Shown in pieces: positions 8,809-17,671 of a stretch of 64,000 nucleotides of DNA; position 1 is the first letter of the stretch; each line of letters starts with the position of its first letter. The stretch is from positions 5,580,001 to 5,644,000 of the forward strand of contig NZ_AP022568.1 in the NCBI RefSeq assembly GCF_010727605.1, in the 5' to 3' direction. A program made the position numbers and the translations under genes. The DNA comes from Mycobacterium simiae. GTDB lineage: Bacteria; Actinomycetota; Actinomycetes; Mycobacteriales; Mycobacteriaceae. Below the pieces are notes generated by a model, which was not told the origin of the DNA, made no database searches, and saw only the letters and a list, made by a program, of their open reading frames with translations.

Positions 8809-10632
8809 ATGGGCGCCCACGAGGTAACCGAGCAGCGCTCAGCCGTCTCCCGGGTCGAGGAGGTTCTAACCTGGCTCGGCGGCGGGCACTGGCGAGACCT
8901 GGGCGAGCGGCATGAGCGGTCGACCCATGTAGTCGCGGGCGCCGTGGTGATGCTGGGGGCGGCTTTGGCGTGGGCTGTCGCGGCGTTGGCCCTGCACGCT
9001 GCTACCCGCGGCCCGGTGGCTGCGCTGACTGCGATTGTCGTCGGCACGTTCGGGTTCGGACTACTGGTCGGGGCGGTGACGCGCGGCATCGCGAGCGGGC
9101 CGCGTCGCGGCCGGACCGGCATCATGGGCCGTGCACTCGTTGCGGTTGCCCTCGGCGTCATGGTCGGTGAGCTCGCCGCGCTCGCGGTGTTTTCCCGGTC
9201 GATCGATCATCGTCTCGACGAACGGGCGCTACGCACCGCCGATTCGGTGCCGGCAGTCGCGCAACCGTCGGCCATCCTGCAACAGGCGCGCAATGCCCGC
9301 GGCGCACTCGACGACGCCGTCGCACAGGCCCGCGTCCGTCAGGACAATGCGTTGGTCGTCGCTCGCTGCGAATACCACCCCAGCCCCCAGTGCCCACAGA
9401 CTCGGATCACCGGCGACCCCGGTTCGGGTCCCGAAACCCGGACTGCCAACGAGCTTCTCGCCGACGCACAGCGTGAGCTCGATGCGGCGTTGGCGGCTCG
9501 AGCTGGTCAGGCCCCCGAATTGGACGCCACCATTTCGCGCCAGGAGCAGGTCGTCGCCGAGGCTCGGCGACGAGTGCTTGCCGATGCACACCCCGACGGC
9601 CTCGGCGCGCGGTGGATCGCCATGAATGACCTGACCCTCGCCAGCACCGGGGCGCTGATCCTGCGACTGGCGACGGTCGCATTCTTCGTGTTGGTGTACT
9701 TGCTGCCGCTCATCCTGCGGGCGTGGCGCGGCGAGACGACCTACGACCGCCACGCGAGGGCCCGCGCCGAGCGCGAGCGCGCCGAGCTCGACTCGGACAC
9801 CGCGATCGCGATTAAGCGGGCCGAAGTTCGTCGCGAGGCCGAGATCCTGTGGGCCGAACACCAACTCACTCAGGCGCGGCTGGCCATCGAGGCGCAGATC
9901 GAGATCGACCGCGAGCAGCAACGCCGTCGGGTCGCCGCAGCCGTCGAGGGTCCTCGGTCGCCGTCGTCGCGGGCGCCGCTCGAACCGGTCCCCAACGAAG
10001 ACCACGAGGACCACGAGGCCGACGGGGAGATGTATCTTCCGATCGCCGCCGAGGCCGAGGCCGCCAGCCGAGCCATCGCCGAAATCACTTCTGGCGCAGA
10101 CCAATCCGATACACCGCCGACGCCGAGGAACCTGCCGGCGCAGATTGAGCCGGCCGGCGAGGTAGAGATGCCGGCGGAACGCGCCGCACCGCTGATCCCC
10201 TCGCTGCCCGACGCGACCCGGGCGGCGGCGCGCTGGATTCGCCCGCTGGTGCCGCCCATTCTCACGCGCGTGATCGACAACACAGCCGCGCCGCTGCGCA
10301 CCGCGCGCCAGGTGTTCGAAGAGGTCGAAGAGATCACGTTCTCCCTCAAGCGCAGTCGCAAGGTGACGGTCCATTCGGAGAGCTCCGAGCGCGACGAACA
10401 GCCTCGAAGCTCGGCTGTGACCCCCGACACCCCCGCGGCTTCGCGCGGGTATCCGGCCGATCGGGTCGGCGGGCGCGACGAGCGCTCCCCGTTAGGGCTC
10501 ACCACCGCCGACGTCGAGGATCGGTCCTTGAGTGCCGCGGCGGGGGAACGCCCGCGTCAGTTGCCGCACCGCAACGGCCCGACCGAACTGGGCGCGCCCG
10601 AAAGTCCGCGCCAGCTGCCGCCCGGAACGTAG
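8809..10632 (+). CDS. DUF4407 integral membrane protein (Rv1779c-like)
   Basis: About 607 residues. Membrane helices lie near residues 43-68, 73-95, 108-130 and 280-300. A long soluble, coiled-coil-prone segment (roughly 150-265) sits between helices 3 and 4, and a second (315-375) is rich in Arg/Glu/Ala. The C-terminal ~200 residues are Pro/Glu-rich and probably disordered. This is the usual DUF4407 layout; function is unknown. GGAGG at 8793-8797 precedes several in-frame starts (GTG 8797, TTG 8800, ATG 8809); ATG 8809 is chosen. Position agrees with Rv1779c in M. tuberculosis. It converges on cyp144 with 19 bases between stops. Confidence 0.85.
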   Translation: MGAHEVTEQRSAVSRVEEVLTWLGGGHWRDLGERHERSTHVVAGAVVMLGAALAWAVAALALHAATRGPVAALTAIVVGTFGFGLLVGAVTRGIASGPRRGRTGIMGRALVAVALGVMVGELAALAVFSRSIDHRLDERALRTADSVPAVAQPSAILQQARNARGALDDAVAQARVRQDNALVVARCEYHPSPQCPQTRITGDPGSGPETRTANELLADAQRELDAALAARAGQAPELDATISRQEQVVAEARRRVLADAHPDGLGARWIAMNDLTLASTGALILRLATVAFFVLVYLLPLILRAWRGETTYDRHARARAERERAELDSDTAIAIKRAEVRREAEILWAEHQLTQARLAIEAQIEIDREQQRRRVAAAVEGPRSPSSRAPLEPVPNEDHEDHEADGEMYLPIAAEAEAASRAIAEITSGADQSDTPPTPRNLPAQIEPAGEVEMPAERAAPLIPSLPDATRAAARWIRPLVPPILTRVIDNTAAPLRTARQVFEEVEEITFSLKRSRKVTVHSESSERDEQPRSSAVTPDTPAASRGYPADRVGGRDERSPLGLTTADVEDRSLSAAAGERPRQLPHRNGPTELGAPESPRQLPPGT

Positions 10633-10651
10633 GCCAGAGTAGTTCCCCGCC

Positions 10652-11932
10652 TCAGCGCACGGCGAGTTCGAGTCGCTGCAGCCGCCGGACCAGCAGGCTG
10701 GGCAACCAGGGCCCCACGCCGGAGGGTTCGATGCTCGTGGTTCGGTCAAGCAGCAGGCGCAGCGCGATCGTGGCCTCCAGGCGCGCCAGCGCGGCACCGA
10801 CACAGAAGTGCGCGCCCTTGCCGAAGCTGATGTGCCCCTTGGTTTCCGCACGGTCGAGCAGGAACTCGCCGGGTCTCTCGAAATGCGCGGGATCGCGGTT
10901 AGCGGCTCCCCAGAGCAGCAACAGACGCGAGCCCGCGGGCAGGGTGACTCCGGCCAGGGTGGTGTCGTGTCGCACGTGTCGATAGTGGCCGCGAAATGGA
11001 GGCTCAAACCGCAACGTCTCTTCGATGAATGCTGGTAACAGGCTCGGGTTTTCCCGCACCTGCCGTTGGATGTCGGGACGCTGCGCCAGTATCCAGGCCG
11101 CACTGCCCAGCAGCGACGCCGTCGACTCTCCCCCGGCGGCGAACAGGATCAGCATGATGGCCTGTGCGGTGAAGGCATCCACGTCACCGGCGGCGCAGGC
11201 CGTCGCGAGCTCGCCCAGCAGATTGTCCTGCGGATCGGTTGCGGCGCTGTCGAATTGGGCGTTGATGTAGCCGCTGAGTTCCATGACGGCGATGCCGGCG
11301 CTGGCCAGTTGTTCCTCGTCGATCAGCCCTTCCAGCATTTGGGTGGCGGCGTACCCCCATCGCACCAGTTGTGCGGTGTCGGTCACGGGCACCCCGATCA
11401 ATTCGGCTACCACCATCATCGGCAAGGTGTTGGCGACCGCGTCCATCCATTCGATGTGCCCGTTGCACAGCCCGTCGTTCCAGAGCCGATCCGCGGTCTC
11501 GGCGGCGAACTGCTCGATCGCACGGATCCGCCGGGCGGCCAGGTGCCGGACCAGTAGCTTGCGGTGCACGGCGTGGGCGGGATCGTCGGCGGTCGCCAGG
11601 ACGTGTGTCGGTCCGTCCAGCACATCCATCTCGAAGGCCTTGACGGTGCCCTCGGCGGTGTAGGTCATCGTGGCGGTGAGGTTCGACGAAAAGTCCTCGG
11701 GCCGGCCGATGACCTCGTTGACGGCGTCCCACCCGCATACGGCATAGAACCCGGAGTCGGCGATCCGGTGTACCTGCCCGGCGGCACGCATACGCTCGTA
11801 CAGCGGGTAGGGATCTTGCAGCGCGTCGGGGCCGAAGAATGCGCCCGCCTGGGTCACCGCTTCCACCGAGGTCACCACCTCAGCTTCGGAACGCGATAAC
11901 CCCACGTCAACACCGATTTGCAAAGTTGACAT
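10652..11932 (-). CDS. cyp144: Cytochrome P450 CYP144
   Basis: Haem-thiolate monooxygenase. It has the haem loop FGKGAHFCVGAALA (Cys at about residue 377), the I-helix motif AAGGESTA and the K-helix EETLRFEPPF. It closely matches my memory of CYP144A1 (Rv1777, 434 residues), whose physiological substrate is unsettled. Start choice is open: ATG 11932 (MSTLQIG) gives 426 residues and matches the expected N-terminal length; ATG 12007 or 12019 (MRRKMG) would give 451-455 residues and would run through a candidate operator. It is divergent from a TetR gene. Confidence 0.93.
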   Translation of the reverse strand: MSTLQIGVDVGLSRSEAEVVTSVEAVTQAGAFFGPDALQDPYPLYERMRAAGQVHRIADSGFYAVCGWDAVNEVIGRPEDFSSNLTATMTYTAEGTVKAFEMDVLDGPTHVLATADDPAHAVHRKLLVRHLAARRIRAIEQFAAETADRLWNDGLCNGHIEWMDAVANTLPMMVVAELIGVPVTDTAQLVRWGYAATQMLEGLIDEEQLASAGIAVMELSGYINAQFDSAATDPQDNLLGELATACAAGDVDAFTAQAIMLILFAAGGESTASLLGSAAWILAQRPDIQRQVRENPSLLPAFIEETLRFEPPFRGHYRHVRHDTTLAGVTLPAGSRLLLLWGAANRDPAHFERPGEFLLDRAETKGHISFGKGAHFCVGAALARLEATIALRLLLDRTTSIEPSGVGPWLPSLLVRRLQRLELAVR

Positions 11933-11959
11933 CGGCCGATCGGTGGTTCCGCGCCCAGT

Positions 11960-12026
11960 CGTCTCAAGCGTGGCCCGGACCTGCGGCGACACTGAGACGA
12001 TTCCCATTTTGCGTCTCATTATGAGA
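11960..12026. promoter_or_regulatory. Candidate TetR operator region between cyp144 and tetR
   Basis: Three copies of one heptamer occur in the divergent gap: CGTCTCA at 11960-11966, TGAGACG at 11993-11999 and CGTCTCA at 12012-12018. The last two form a perfect inverted repeat with a 12-base spacer. Overlapping it is a 13-base palindrome, TCTCATTATGAGA, at 12014-12026. This arrangement suits autoregulation by the adjacent TetR protein and control of cyp144. It also lies across the longer cyp144 start candidates, which favours ATG 11932. Confidence 0.6.
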
Positions 12027-12064
12027 TAAAGATGTATTGCTTCTCGCAGACGGGGGCACCGAGG

Positions 12065-12619
12065 ATGGCCCGAGCCGATTGGTTGGTCGGTGGCGACCGG
12101 CGCGCGCTGGCCACCGAGCGCATTTATGCGGCCGCCACCGAAATGCTCACCCGCGAGGGCTTCGAGAGATTCGACATCGACGCGCTGGCCAAGCGCGTCC
12201 ACTGCTCGCGCGCCACGGTGTACCGCTACGCCGGCGGCAAGGCTGAGATCCGCGACGCGGTCATCACCCGGGCCGCATCGCGCATTGTCGAAACGGTGCG
12301 CACCACCGTCGAGAATCTGAGCGGAGCGCAGCGGGTCGTCACCGCAATCACGGTGGCGCTCAAACTGATCCGCGCCGACCCGCTGTATCACCTGATGATC
12401 AGTCCGGTCCGGGTCGACGAGATGGCCTGGCTGACCGAGTCGCCGCTGCTGTCCGAGTTCGCCACCGATCTCACCGGGCTCACCGACGGCGACTCGCAGG
12501 CCGCCCACTGGGTGGTGCGCATCGTGCTGTCGCTGATGTCCTGGCCGGTCGGCGACGACGAGGTCGAATACCAACTGGTGCAGCGTTTCGTCGCCCCGGC
12601 CTTCACCGACTCCGGCTGA
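12065..12619 (+). CDS. TetR-family transcriptional regulator (Rv1776c-like)
   Basis: 184 residues starting MARADWLVGG. The N-terminal HTH reads LTREGFERFDIDALAKRVHC then SRATVYRYAGGKAEIRDAVI, typical of TetR. It is divergent from cyp144, as Rv1776c is from Rv1777 in M. tuberculosis, and probably represses it. An in-frame ATG at 12032 would add 11 residues. It converges on the next gene with four bases between stops. Confidence 0.9.
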   Translation: MARADWLVGGDRRALATERIYAAATEMLTREGFERFDIDALAKRVHCSRATVYRYAGGKAEIRDAVITRAASRIVETVRTTVENLSGAQRVVTAITVALKLIRADPLYHLMISPVRVDEMAWLTESPLLSEFATDLTGLTDGDSQAAHWVVRIVLSLMSWPVGDDEVEYQLVQRFVAPAFTDSG

Positions 12620-12623
12620 CGGG

Positions 12624-13457
12624 CTACTCGTCGCCGAACGCGGCGTAGAGCTCCGGCAGGAAGCCGGCCAGATGATTCATCTCCTGCGCGCAATGCACCA
12701 GCAGGTTGCGGGCGTTGGCTTCCGGGCTGCCCAAGACCCGAGCCGCGATCGGACGCACCGCCCGCGACGCGACGCCGGGGGCACCGCGTACCGCAATATG
12801 GGGACCGCCCATCCAGAATCGGGACCGCATCTCCGACCCGTCCGGGGTCGAGCGGACGTGATGGATGAACCAGCCGACATCCACCGGCGCATCGCTGGCA
12901 CCCAACCGGGCACAGATCGCCACGGCGTCGGCTTCGTCGGGCGGACAGCCCAGCTCCGGCGGCGCCAGGAATTGAATCGCACCGTTGAGCATCGTCGACC
13001 CGATGTACTCGCTGATCAACGACCAGCGCCCGATGTACCGCTCGGCACCTCGGGGCTCGTAGTCCTCGCCGTCCTGGCACCCCGGTTTCCCCTCGTCCTT
13101 CCAGGCCGCGGACAGATGCGCCCGCGGGTGCCACAACTTGTAGCGGCGGGTGTCGCTGCCGTGCCAGCCGAACCACCACGACCACATCGCCGGTGTGACG
13201 CCGGGCATGTCGGTGCGCACCGCGACGTGATAGCTCCCGTCGTCGAGCAGACCGTAGCCGTTCTCGGTCTGCTGATACCCGTCATCGGCGACGGTCGCGG
13301 CGTCCGGAAAGGAGACCAACGCCATCCCGCCCTGCGGTCCGTGTTCAAGCGCACGGACCACATGCGTTGGCAGCGCGGCCATCTCGGGATTGAAGAACTT
13401 GCCGAACGGCGTGTTCGCGTCGTCGTCACGGTAGCCGAGGTACAGTTGGCCGCCCAT
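12624..13457 (-). CDS. DAPG/phloretin hydrolase-like protein (Rv1775-like)
   Basis: 277 residues beginning MGGQLYLGYRDDDANTPFG. The segment MWSWWFGWHGSDTRRYKLWH and the His residues in HVAVRTD and FIHHVRS resemble the DAPG hydrolase (PhlG) fold that cleaves C-C bonds in acylated phenols, with zinc bound by His/Glu. The specificity assignment is family memory only. Its ATG shares one base with the upstream TGA (TGATG), so it is coupled to the FAD oxidase, as in Rv1774-Rv1775. The much longer frame reaching 13841 is a shadow. Confidence 0.75.
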   Translation of the reverse strand: MGGQLYLGYRDDDANTPFGKFFNPEMAALPTHVVRALEHGPQGGMALVSFPDAATVADDGYQQTENGYGLLDDGSYHVAVRTDMPGVTPAMWSWWFGWHGSDTRRYKLWHPRAHLSAAWKDEGKPGCQDGEDYEPRGAERYIGRWSLISEYIGSTMLNGAIQFLAPPELGCPPDEADAVAICARLGASDAPVDVGWFIHHVRSTPDGSEMRSRFWMGGPHIAVRGAPGVASRAVRPIAARVLGSPEANARNLLVHCAQEMNHLAGFLPELYAAFGDE

Positions 13458-14797
13458 CAGAGTCGTCCCATCCAACTGTTGAACAGACCATCGGGATCGT
13501 AGGCGGCCCGTATTTTGTCGAGGCGCTCCATCGCCTCGTCGCTGGCGAACCGTGCGGGACGCTGGCCGAGGTTTTCGTCGGCCAGCTGAATCCCGGTCGC
13601 CAGGTGCGACATCGCGGCCATGTTGGACCGGGCCCAGTCGCCGTACCGTGGATCGTCGGACTCGTTCTTCCAGGCACCGTAGAGCGCGAGGTAGACCTCG
13701 TCTTCGATGCTGTAGGCCATGTCTGGCCGCTTCGGCGACGGTCCCCAGTTCAGCCACAGGAAGTGCGACGGGTGGTCGGGGATCGTGTCGATGATCCGGT
13801 GGATGCCCGGCAGTAGGTCTGCCGCGGGCGCCGACGTCCACATGTTGTCCGCGACGTAGCGGTAGTCGGACAGGTAGTTGCTCATCACCGCCGTGTACCA
13901 GGTGGGCATATCGGTTGGCAGGTAAGGAATCTTGACCAGCGCCTTGTCGATCACCGGCACGGTGTCGAAGATGGCCAACGCTTCCTCGGCTTCTTTGTCG
14001 GTGTCGGCAAACGCCGGCGAGGCAAAGGTGATGGCCGGGGTGTCGAGGTTCATGCTCGGCACGCTGCGGCTCGCGACGATCTGCATTTCGACCCGGCGGT
14101 CGACCTCGGCGCTGACGTTGCGAGCCCAGGTGTAGATCTCGTCGGCCAGCTCGATCGGATAGACGTAGACACTGGTGCCGCAGGCGCCCGGGCGTGGATA
14201 CAGCTTGAGGTAGAACGAGGTGACGACACCGAAGAAGCCCGGCCCGGCGCCGCGCGCGGCCCAGTACAGGTCACTGTGATTGTCTGCGTCGCAATGGATT
14301 AACTCCCCCTCGGCGGTCACCACGTCCAGGCCGATGACGTTCTCGCAAGCCAACCCCCAGACACGGCTGTTCCAGCCGTATCCGCCCTGCAGCAGGTAGC
14401 CGCCGAGGCACACGCCCTTGCAGTGCCCGGCGGGAAAGAAGAGATTCTGGGCCTGCAACTCACTCATCAGGATGCTGCCGCCCTTGCCCGGCCCGACGAT
14501 GGCGACATGCTTGTCGACATCGATGGTGGCGTGGTCGATCCGCTTGACGTCGATCAACACCGCCCCATCGCGAAGGTGGTTGGCCGCCCAACTGTGGCCC
14601 CCGGACCGAATGTTGACCTTGAGGCGGTTGGTCTTGGCGTAGCGCAGGGCGGCGACGATGTCCTCGGTGTCGACAGCCTGCACGATCACCTCCGGATATC
14701 GACCGGGCACCCGCTGATTCCAGACCGTGCCGCGACGGGCAGGTTCGTACCCCTCGTCGCCGCGCTTGAAGTGTCGACCTACAGGTAACGCAGCCAC
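13457..14797 (-). CDS. FAD-linked oxidoreductase, berberine-bridge/PCMH type (Rv1774-like)
   Basis: 446 residues from a GTG at 14797. The PCMH FAD domain has IRSGGHSW (His about residue 68, the usual 8-alpha-FAD attachment) and HCKGVCLGGYLLQGGYGW, whose Cys near residue 130 sits where bicovalent family members bind FAD. The C-terminus DPDGLFNSWMG is the BBE-type tail. These oxidise sugars, alkaloids or polyphenols with O2. The start has AGGAGG-like purines upstream (ctaggaggtcc on the coding strand). It is divergent from an IclR regulator, which probably controls this two-gene operon. Confidence 0.88.
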   Translation of the reverse strand: MAALPVGRHFKRGDEGYEPARRGTVWNQRVPGRYPEVIVQAVDTEDIVAALRYAKTNRLKVNIRSGGHSWAANHLRDGAVLIDVKRIDHATIDVDKHVAIVGPGKGGSILMSELQAQNLFFPAGHCKGVCLGGYLLQGGYGWNSRVWGLACENVIGLDVVTAEGELIHCDADNHSDLYWAARGAGPGFFGVVTSFYLKLYPRPGACGTSVYVYPIELADEIYTWARNVSAEVDRRVEMQIVASRSVPSMNLDTPAITFASPAFADTDKEAEEALAIFDTVPVIDKALVKIPYLPTDMPTWYTAVMSNYLSDYRYVADNMWTSAPAADLLPGIHRIIDTIPDHPSHFLWLNWGPSPKRPDMAYSIEDEVYLALYGAWKNESDDPRYGDWARSNMAAMSHLATGIQLADENLGQRPARFASDEAMERLDKIRAAYDPDGLFNSWMGRL

Positions 14798-14830
14798 GGG
14801 GACCTCCTAAGATCCACCTACCGGTCCTTG

Positions 14831-14857
14831 ATAGTCCGGAATGCGGCACACTATAGT
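14831..14857 (+). promoter_or_regulatory. Leaderless promoter and possible IclR site
   Basis: The -10 hexamer TATAGT at 14852-14857 ends seven bases before the A of the iclR ATG at 14864, the spacing of mycobacterial leaderless promoters, so transcription should start on the start codon. An imperfect inverted repeat, ATAGT (14831-14835) and ACTAT (14850-14854) with a 14-base spacer, overlaps it and could be the autoregulatory site controlling both divergent genes. Confidence 0.5.
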
Positions 14858-14863
14858 TGACTG

Positions 14864-15610
14864 ATGCGGCCCAGGGAACCCATTTCGTCTTCCAGCCGTG
14901 ACGAAGGCATCCAGGTGCTGCGTCGCGCCGCCGCGGCATTGGATGAGATCGCCTCCGAGCCGGGCGAACTCCGGTTGGTGGACCTCGGTGAACGCCTCGG
15001 ATTGGCCAAGTCGACGGCGCGCCGCCTCCTCGTCGGCCTCGTCGAAGTGGGGCTGGCCAGCGTCGACGCGCAGGGTCACTTCTCGCTGGGCGAGCGCCTG
15101 CTCGGGTTCGGCAGTGCCGGCGGAGCGCATGTCGCGGCAATCTTCCGGCCGACCATCGAGGAGGTGGCCAGGGCGACCGATGGCGAAACCGTCGATCTTT
15201 CGGTGTTGCGTGGCCACCGGATGTGGTTTGTCGACCAGGTCGAATCGTCCCATCGGCTGCGGGCGGTCTCGGCTGTTGGCGTGCGATTCCCGCTCGAGGT
15301 GACAGCCAACGGCAAGGCGGCGCTGGCGGTTCTCGACGACACCGATGTCGAGGCGATGCTCGCACGGTTTGGCGCCGGCGTCGCGCACCCCCTGCGGCGC
15401 GAGATCACCGAGATCCGGCGTACCGGAGTAGCTTTCGATCGCGGCGAGCACACGCCGGGTATTTCGGCAGCCGCGATTGCACGACGGGCCATGGGAGGCA
15501 ACGTCGTTGCTGTCTCTGTTCCGGCGCCTACCGAACGCTTCCTGAACAAGGAGCAGCGCATCGTGGCCGCATTGCGTGCCGCGGCGGAGTCACCGGCATG
15601 GAGTCGATGA
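14864..15610 (+). CDS. IclR-family transcriptional regulator (Rv1773c-like)
   Basis: 248 residues with a winged HTH (about residues 15-75; LVDLGERLGLAKSTARRLL) and a C-terminal GAF-like effector domain, including GETVDLSVLRGHRMWFVDQV and FPLEVTANGKAALAVL. Length and position match the remembered Rv1773c. It is divergent from the FAD oxidase-hydrolase operon, its likely target. The -10 placement predicts a leaderless mRNA with no Shine-Dalgarno. Confidence 0.92.
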   Translation: MRPREPISSSSRDEGIQVLRRAAAALDEIASEPGELRLVDLGERLGLAKSTARRLLVGLVEVGLASVDAQGHFSLGERLLGFGSAGGAHVAAIFRPTIEEVARATDGETVDLSVLRGHRMWFVDQVESSHRLRAVSAVGVRFPLEVTANGKAALAVLDDTDVEAMLARFGAGVAHPLRREITEIRRTGVAFDRGEHTPGISAAAIARRAMGGNVVAVSVPAPTERFLNKEQRIVAALRAAAESPAWSR

Positions 15611-15751
15611 CGGCGTCAGCCGAGCAACCTCATCGCCCGCCTGATTCGGCCGCGACGCCGCCGCGAGCCTCGCGACCTAGCCGGCCAGTGCAACTCGAGC
15701 GGAAAAATGTCGAGCTCGAAAGCGCTTTTCTCGGTGGAATCTTCAGGTAGG

Positions 15752-15794
15752 TTGGCACGGCCGCGGTACCCCCCAGGGACCCCGGCCGCGCCAA
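15752..15794. terminator. GC-rich imperfect hairpin, possible bidirectional terminator
   Basis: An inverted repeat with arms of about 18 bases (three mismatches) starts at TTGGCACGGCCG and ends at CGGCCGCGCCAA, with a short loop. It lies between the convergent iclR and ANTAR genes, where a bidirectional terminator is expected. There is no U-tract, which is common in mycobacteria. Confidence 0.45.
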
Positions 15795-15809
15795 GTTCGT
15801 GATCACGTG

Positions 15810-16097
15810 TCAACAGCTCAGCGCTGTTGTGCCGGTGAACAGTTGGCCCCACTCGCGCCGCGCGGCTGATTGCGCCTCGCTGAAACTGGACGTCTTCTCC
15901 CCGTCACCGGCGAGATGCACGAGCGCCCATGCGATCGCGAACACCGGAACCCGGTGCCGCACGGCCGCGTTGTGCAGTTCGTCGAGCGCGGTGTCCGAAC
16001 GGCACCGGCGCAGCCCGATGATGATGCCGCGTGCGGTGTCGAGAATGCGGCTGGAGTTCGGCCCGCCAGAAGTCTGTGCGGGCACCCAGTTCGCCAT
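15810..16097 (-). CDS. ANTAR-domain protein
   Basis: 95 residues from ATG 16097, with GGAGG ten bases upstream. The segment ILDTARGIIIGLRRCRSDTA and the following VPVFAIAWALVHL follow the ANTAR three-helix pattern that binds paired hairpins in nascent RNA for antitermination. There is no attached GAF or receiver domain, so any sensing must come from a partner. Longer upstream frames are rejected. It marks the start of the accessory region. Confidence 0.75.
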   Translation of the reverse strand: MANWVPAQTSGGPNSSRILDTARGIIIGLRRCRSDTALDELHNAAVRHRVPVFAIAWALVHLAGDGEKTSSFSEAQSAARREWGQLFTGTTALSC

Positions 16098-16260
16098 GCT
16101 TTGCCTACCTCCTGTTGCGCCGCTACAGAACTCGCGACCACGATTTACCGGGCCGGACCAAAGGCGCACTGTGCCATGATTTGTGGATTGACGAGGTTAT
16201 GCCAGAGCACCGTGCACATCGATACCCGCCTGTGACCGTGTCGATATCGGACTCGCAATG
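16098..16260. other. Intergenic stretch left of the CoA-transferase pseudogene
   Basis: 163 bases carrying the ANTAR gene's upstream region and the 3' flank of the broken CoA-transferase. I see no gene or repeat. Confidence 0.4.
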
Positions 16261-17409
16261 TCACAGAATGGCGTTGCGCTCTTTCGTTCGAGTGATCTCG
16301 TCCCAGTCCACGCCGAGTTCGAGCAGTATCTCCTCGGTGTGTTGACCGTGTTCGGGCGCCCGCGCGGGAAGGGGCGGCGTCTCGTTGAATTGCACCGGCG
16401 CGGCAACGATTCGGTATTGTTCGCCGTGGTCGTCGACTTTGTCACGACGTAGCCGTTCGGTTCCACCTGTGGGTCATTGAGCGTCTCCCGCGGTGTCGCG
16501 AGTACGCGCCAGACGCCCGGTTCGCGACGAGTTCGGTTGCCACCGCCGCGTTGGCAATGAGGTTGGCGAACGGGAAGAATCTCTCGTCGTTGGCCAACTC
16601 CGGCAGGCCGATCCGTTCGCAGAAGCCGGCCCAGAACTTGTCCGGCTGCAGAAAGACAAGTTGAATCCACCTGTCGTCCTTGGTCTGGTATCGATTGACC
16701 AGCGGGTTGATCGCCGATCCCGGGGTGCCCCCGGAATGCCGTCGCTGTCAAAGAAATCCGCTGCGGAGATCGACGGCGCGATCGACCACATCGCCTGGGC
16801 CAGCAACGACGAGTCGACGATGGTGGCCTCGCCGGAGCGTTCCCGGTGGAACAGCGCCGCGCACACACCGCCGGCCAACGTCGCACCGCCCTGCAGATCC
16901 CCGAATCCAGGCCCTTGGACCGCTGGGGTCGCCCAGCCGAACGGTGTGAGGGTGTAGGCGACACCGCCGCGCGCCAGGTATGTCGCGGCGTCAAACCCGC
17001 CGCGGTCTCGATCCGGACCGCGCACGCCCATACCGGTGCCGCGGGCGATGATCACGCTCGGATTGAAGGCGCGGATGTCCTCGACAGTCAGCCGGACGCG
17101 TCGCAGTGCGCCGAGCAACCAGTCCGTCAAAAACACGTCGGCCGTGGCTATCAGCCGGCCGAAGAACTCGAGGCCGGCCTCGGACTTGAGGTCGATCGCG
17201 ACGCGGCGCTTGCCGCGATTGCCCAACTCGAGGAGGAAGTCGGCGTCGGGCCGGGCCGCTTCGCGGGTGAAGCCGCCGATGACCAGGGCGCGCCCTGGGT
17301 CGCCGGACGTAACGCCCTCCACTTTGATCACGTCGAGGCCCCAGTCCGCCAGTGCGGCTCCAGCCGAGGGCACGTATGTCCACGACGCCAATTCGACCAC
17401 CCGCACCAC
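16261..17409 (-). pseudogene. CaiB/BaiF-type CoA-transferase, broken by three frameshifts
   Basis: The whole family length can be read, but in successive frames. Segment 1 runs from VVRVVELASWTYVPSAGAAL to DFFDSDGIPG. Segment 2 has INPLVNRYQTKDDRWIQLVF. Segment 3 has RVLATPRETLNDPQVEPNGY. Segment 4 runs from VDDHGEQYRIVAAPVQFNE to a TGA at 16261. The shifts fall near 16728-16732 (a run of five C, six expected), about 16505-16530, and 16438-16440 (three T, four expected). All are in the same sense, as if one base were lost each time, and the frame is restored after the third. Either this is a recent pseudogene or there are assembly indels. The start is uncertain (GTG 17409 or 17406). An intact enzyme would form CoA thioesters for the divergent catabolic genes. 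Confidence 0.8.
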
Positions 17410-17452
17410 ATGCAGAACCCCACGCTGCTCGCCCGCCCCTCCGCCTGTCCTT

Positions 17453-17494
17453 GCTATTTTAGATATTCTAGTTACTCTAAGAGATATCGATAGC
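17453..17494. promoter_or_regulatory. AT-rich divergent promoter/operator candidate
   Basis: An unusually AT-rich island between the CoA-transferase remnant and the SDR gene. Its ends are inverted (GCTAT at 17453 and ATAGC at 17494), with GATAT/ATATC repeats inside. It is the likely promoter and operator for both directions. No regulator gene lies directly beside it. Confidence 0.4.
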
Positions 17495-17671
17495 TCGGCT
17501 ACAGCCACGCGATGGTGCTCGTGGAAGAGATGCGATGGAGCCGCTCGTTGGTCAGAACCTTCCTATTGATGCGGTTGACGCGGTGGATGCCGTGTGCACC
17601 TGCGACTTTGGGCATTCGGTCCGGCTCGCCCCAGCGGGCCCGGCGGTAGACCCCGGGACGAAGGACACGCG

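Noticed and set aside
10652..12574. Reading cyp144 as a 640-residue protein from the far upstream start
   Set aside because: The extra ~210 residues overlap the divergent tetR gene and have no similarity; P450s of this family are ~430 residues.
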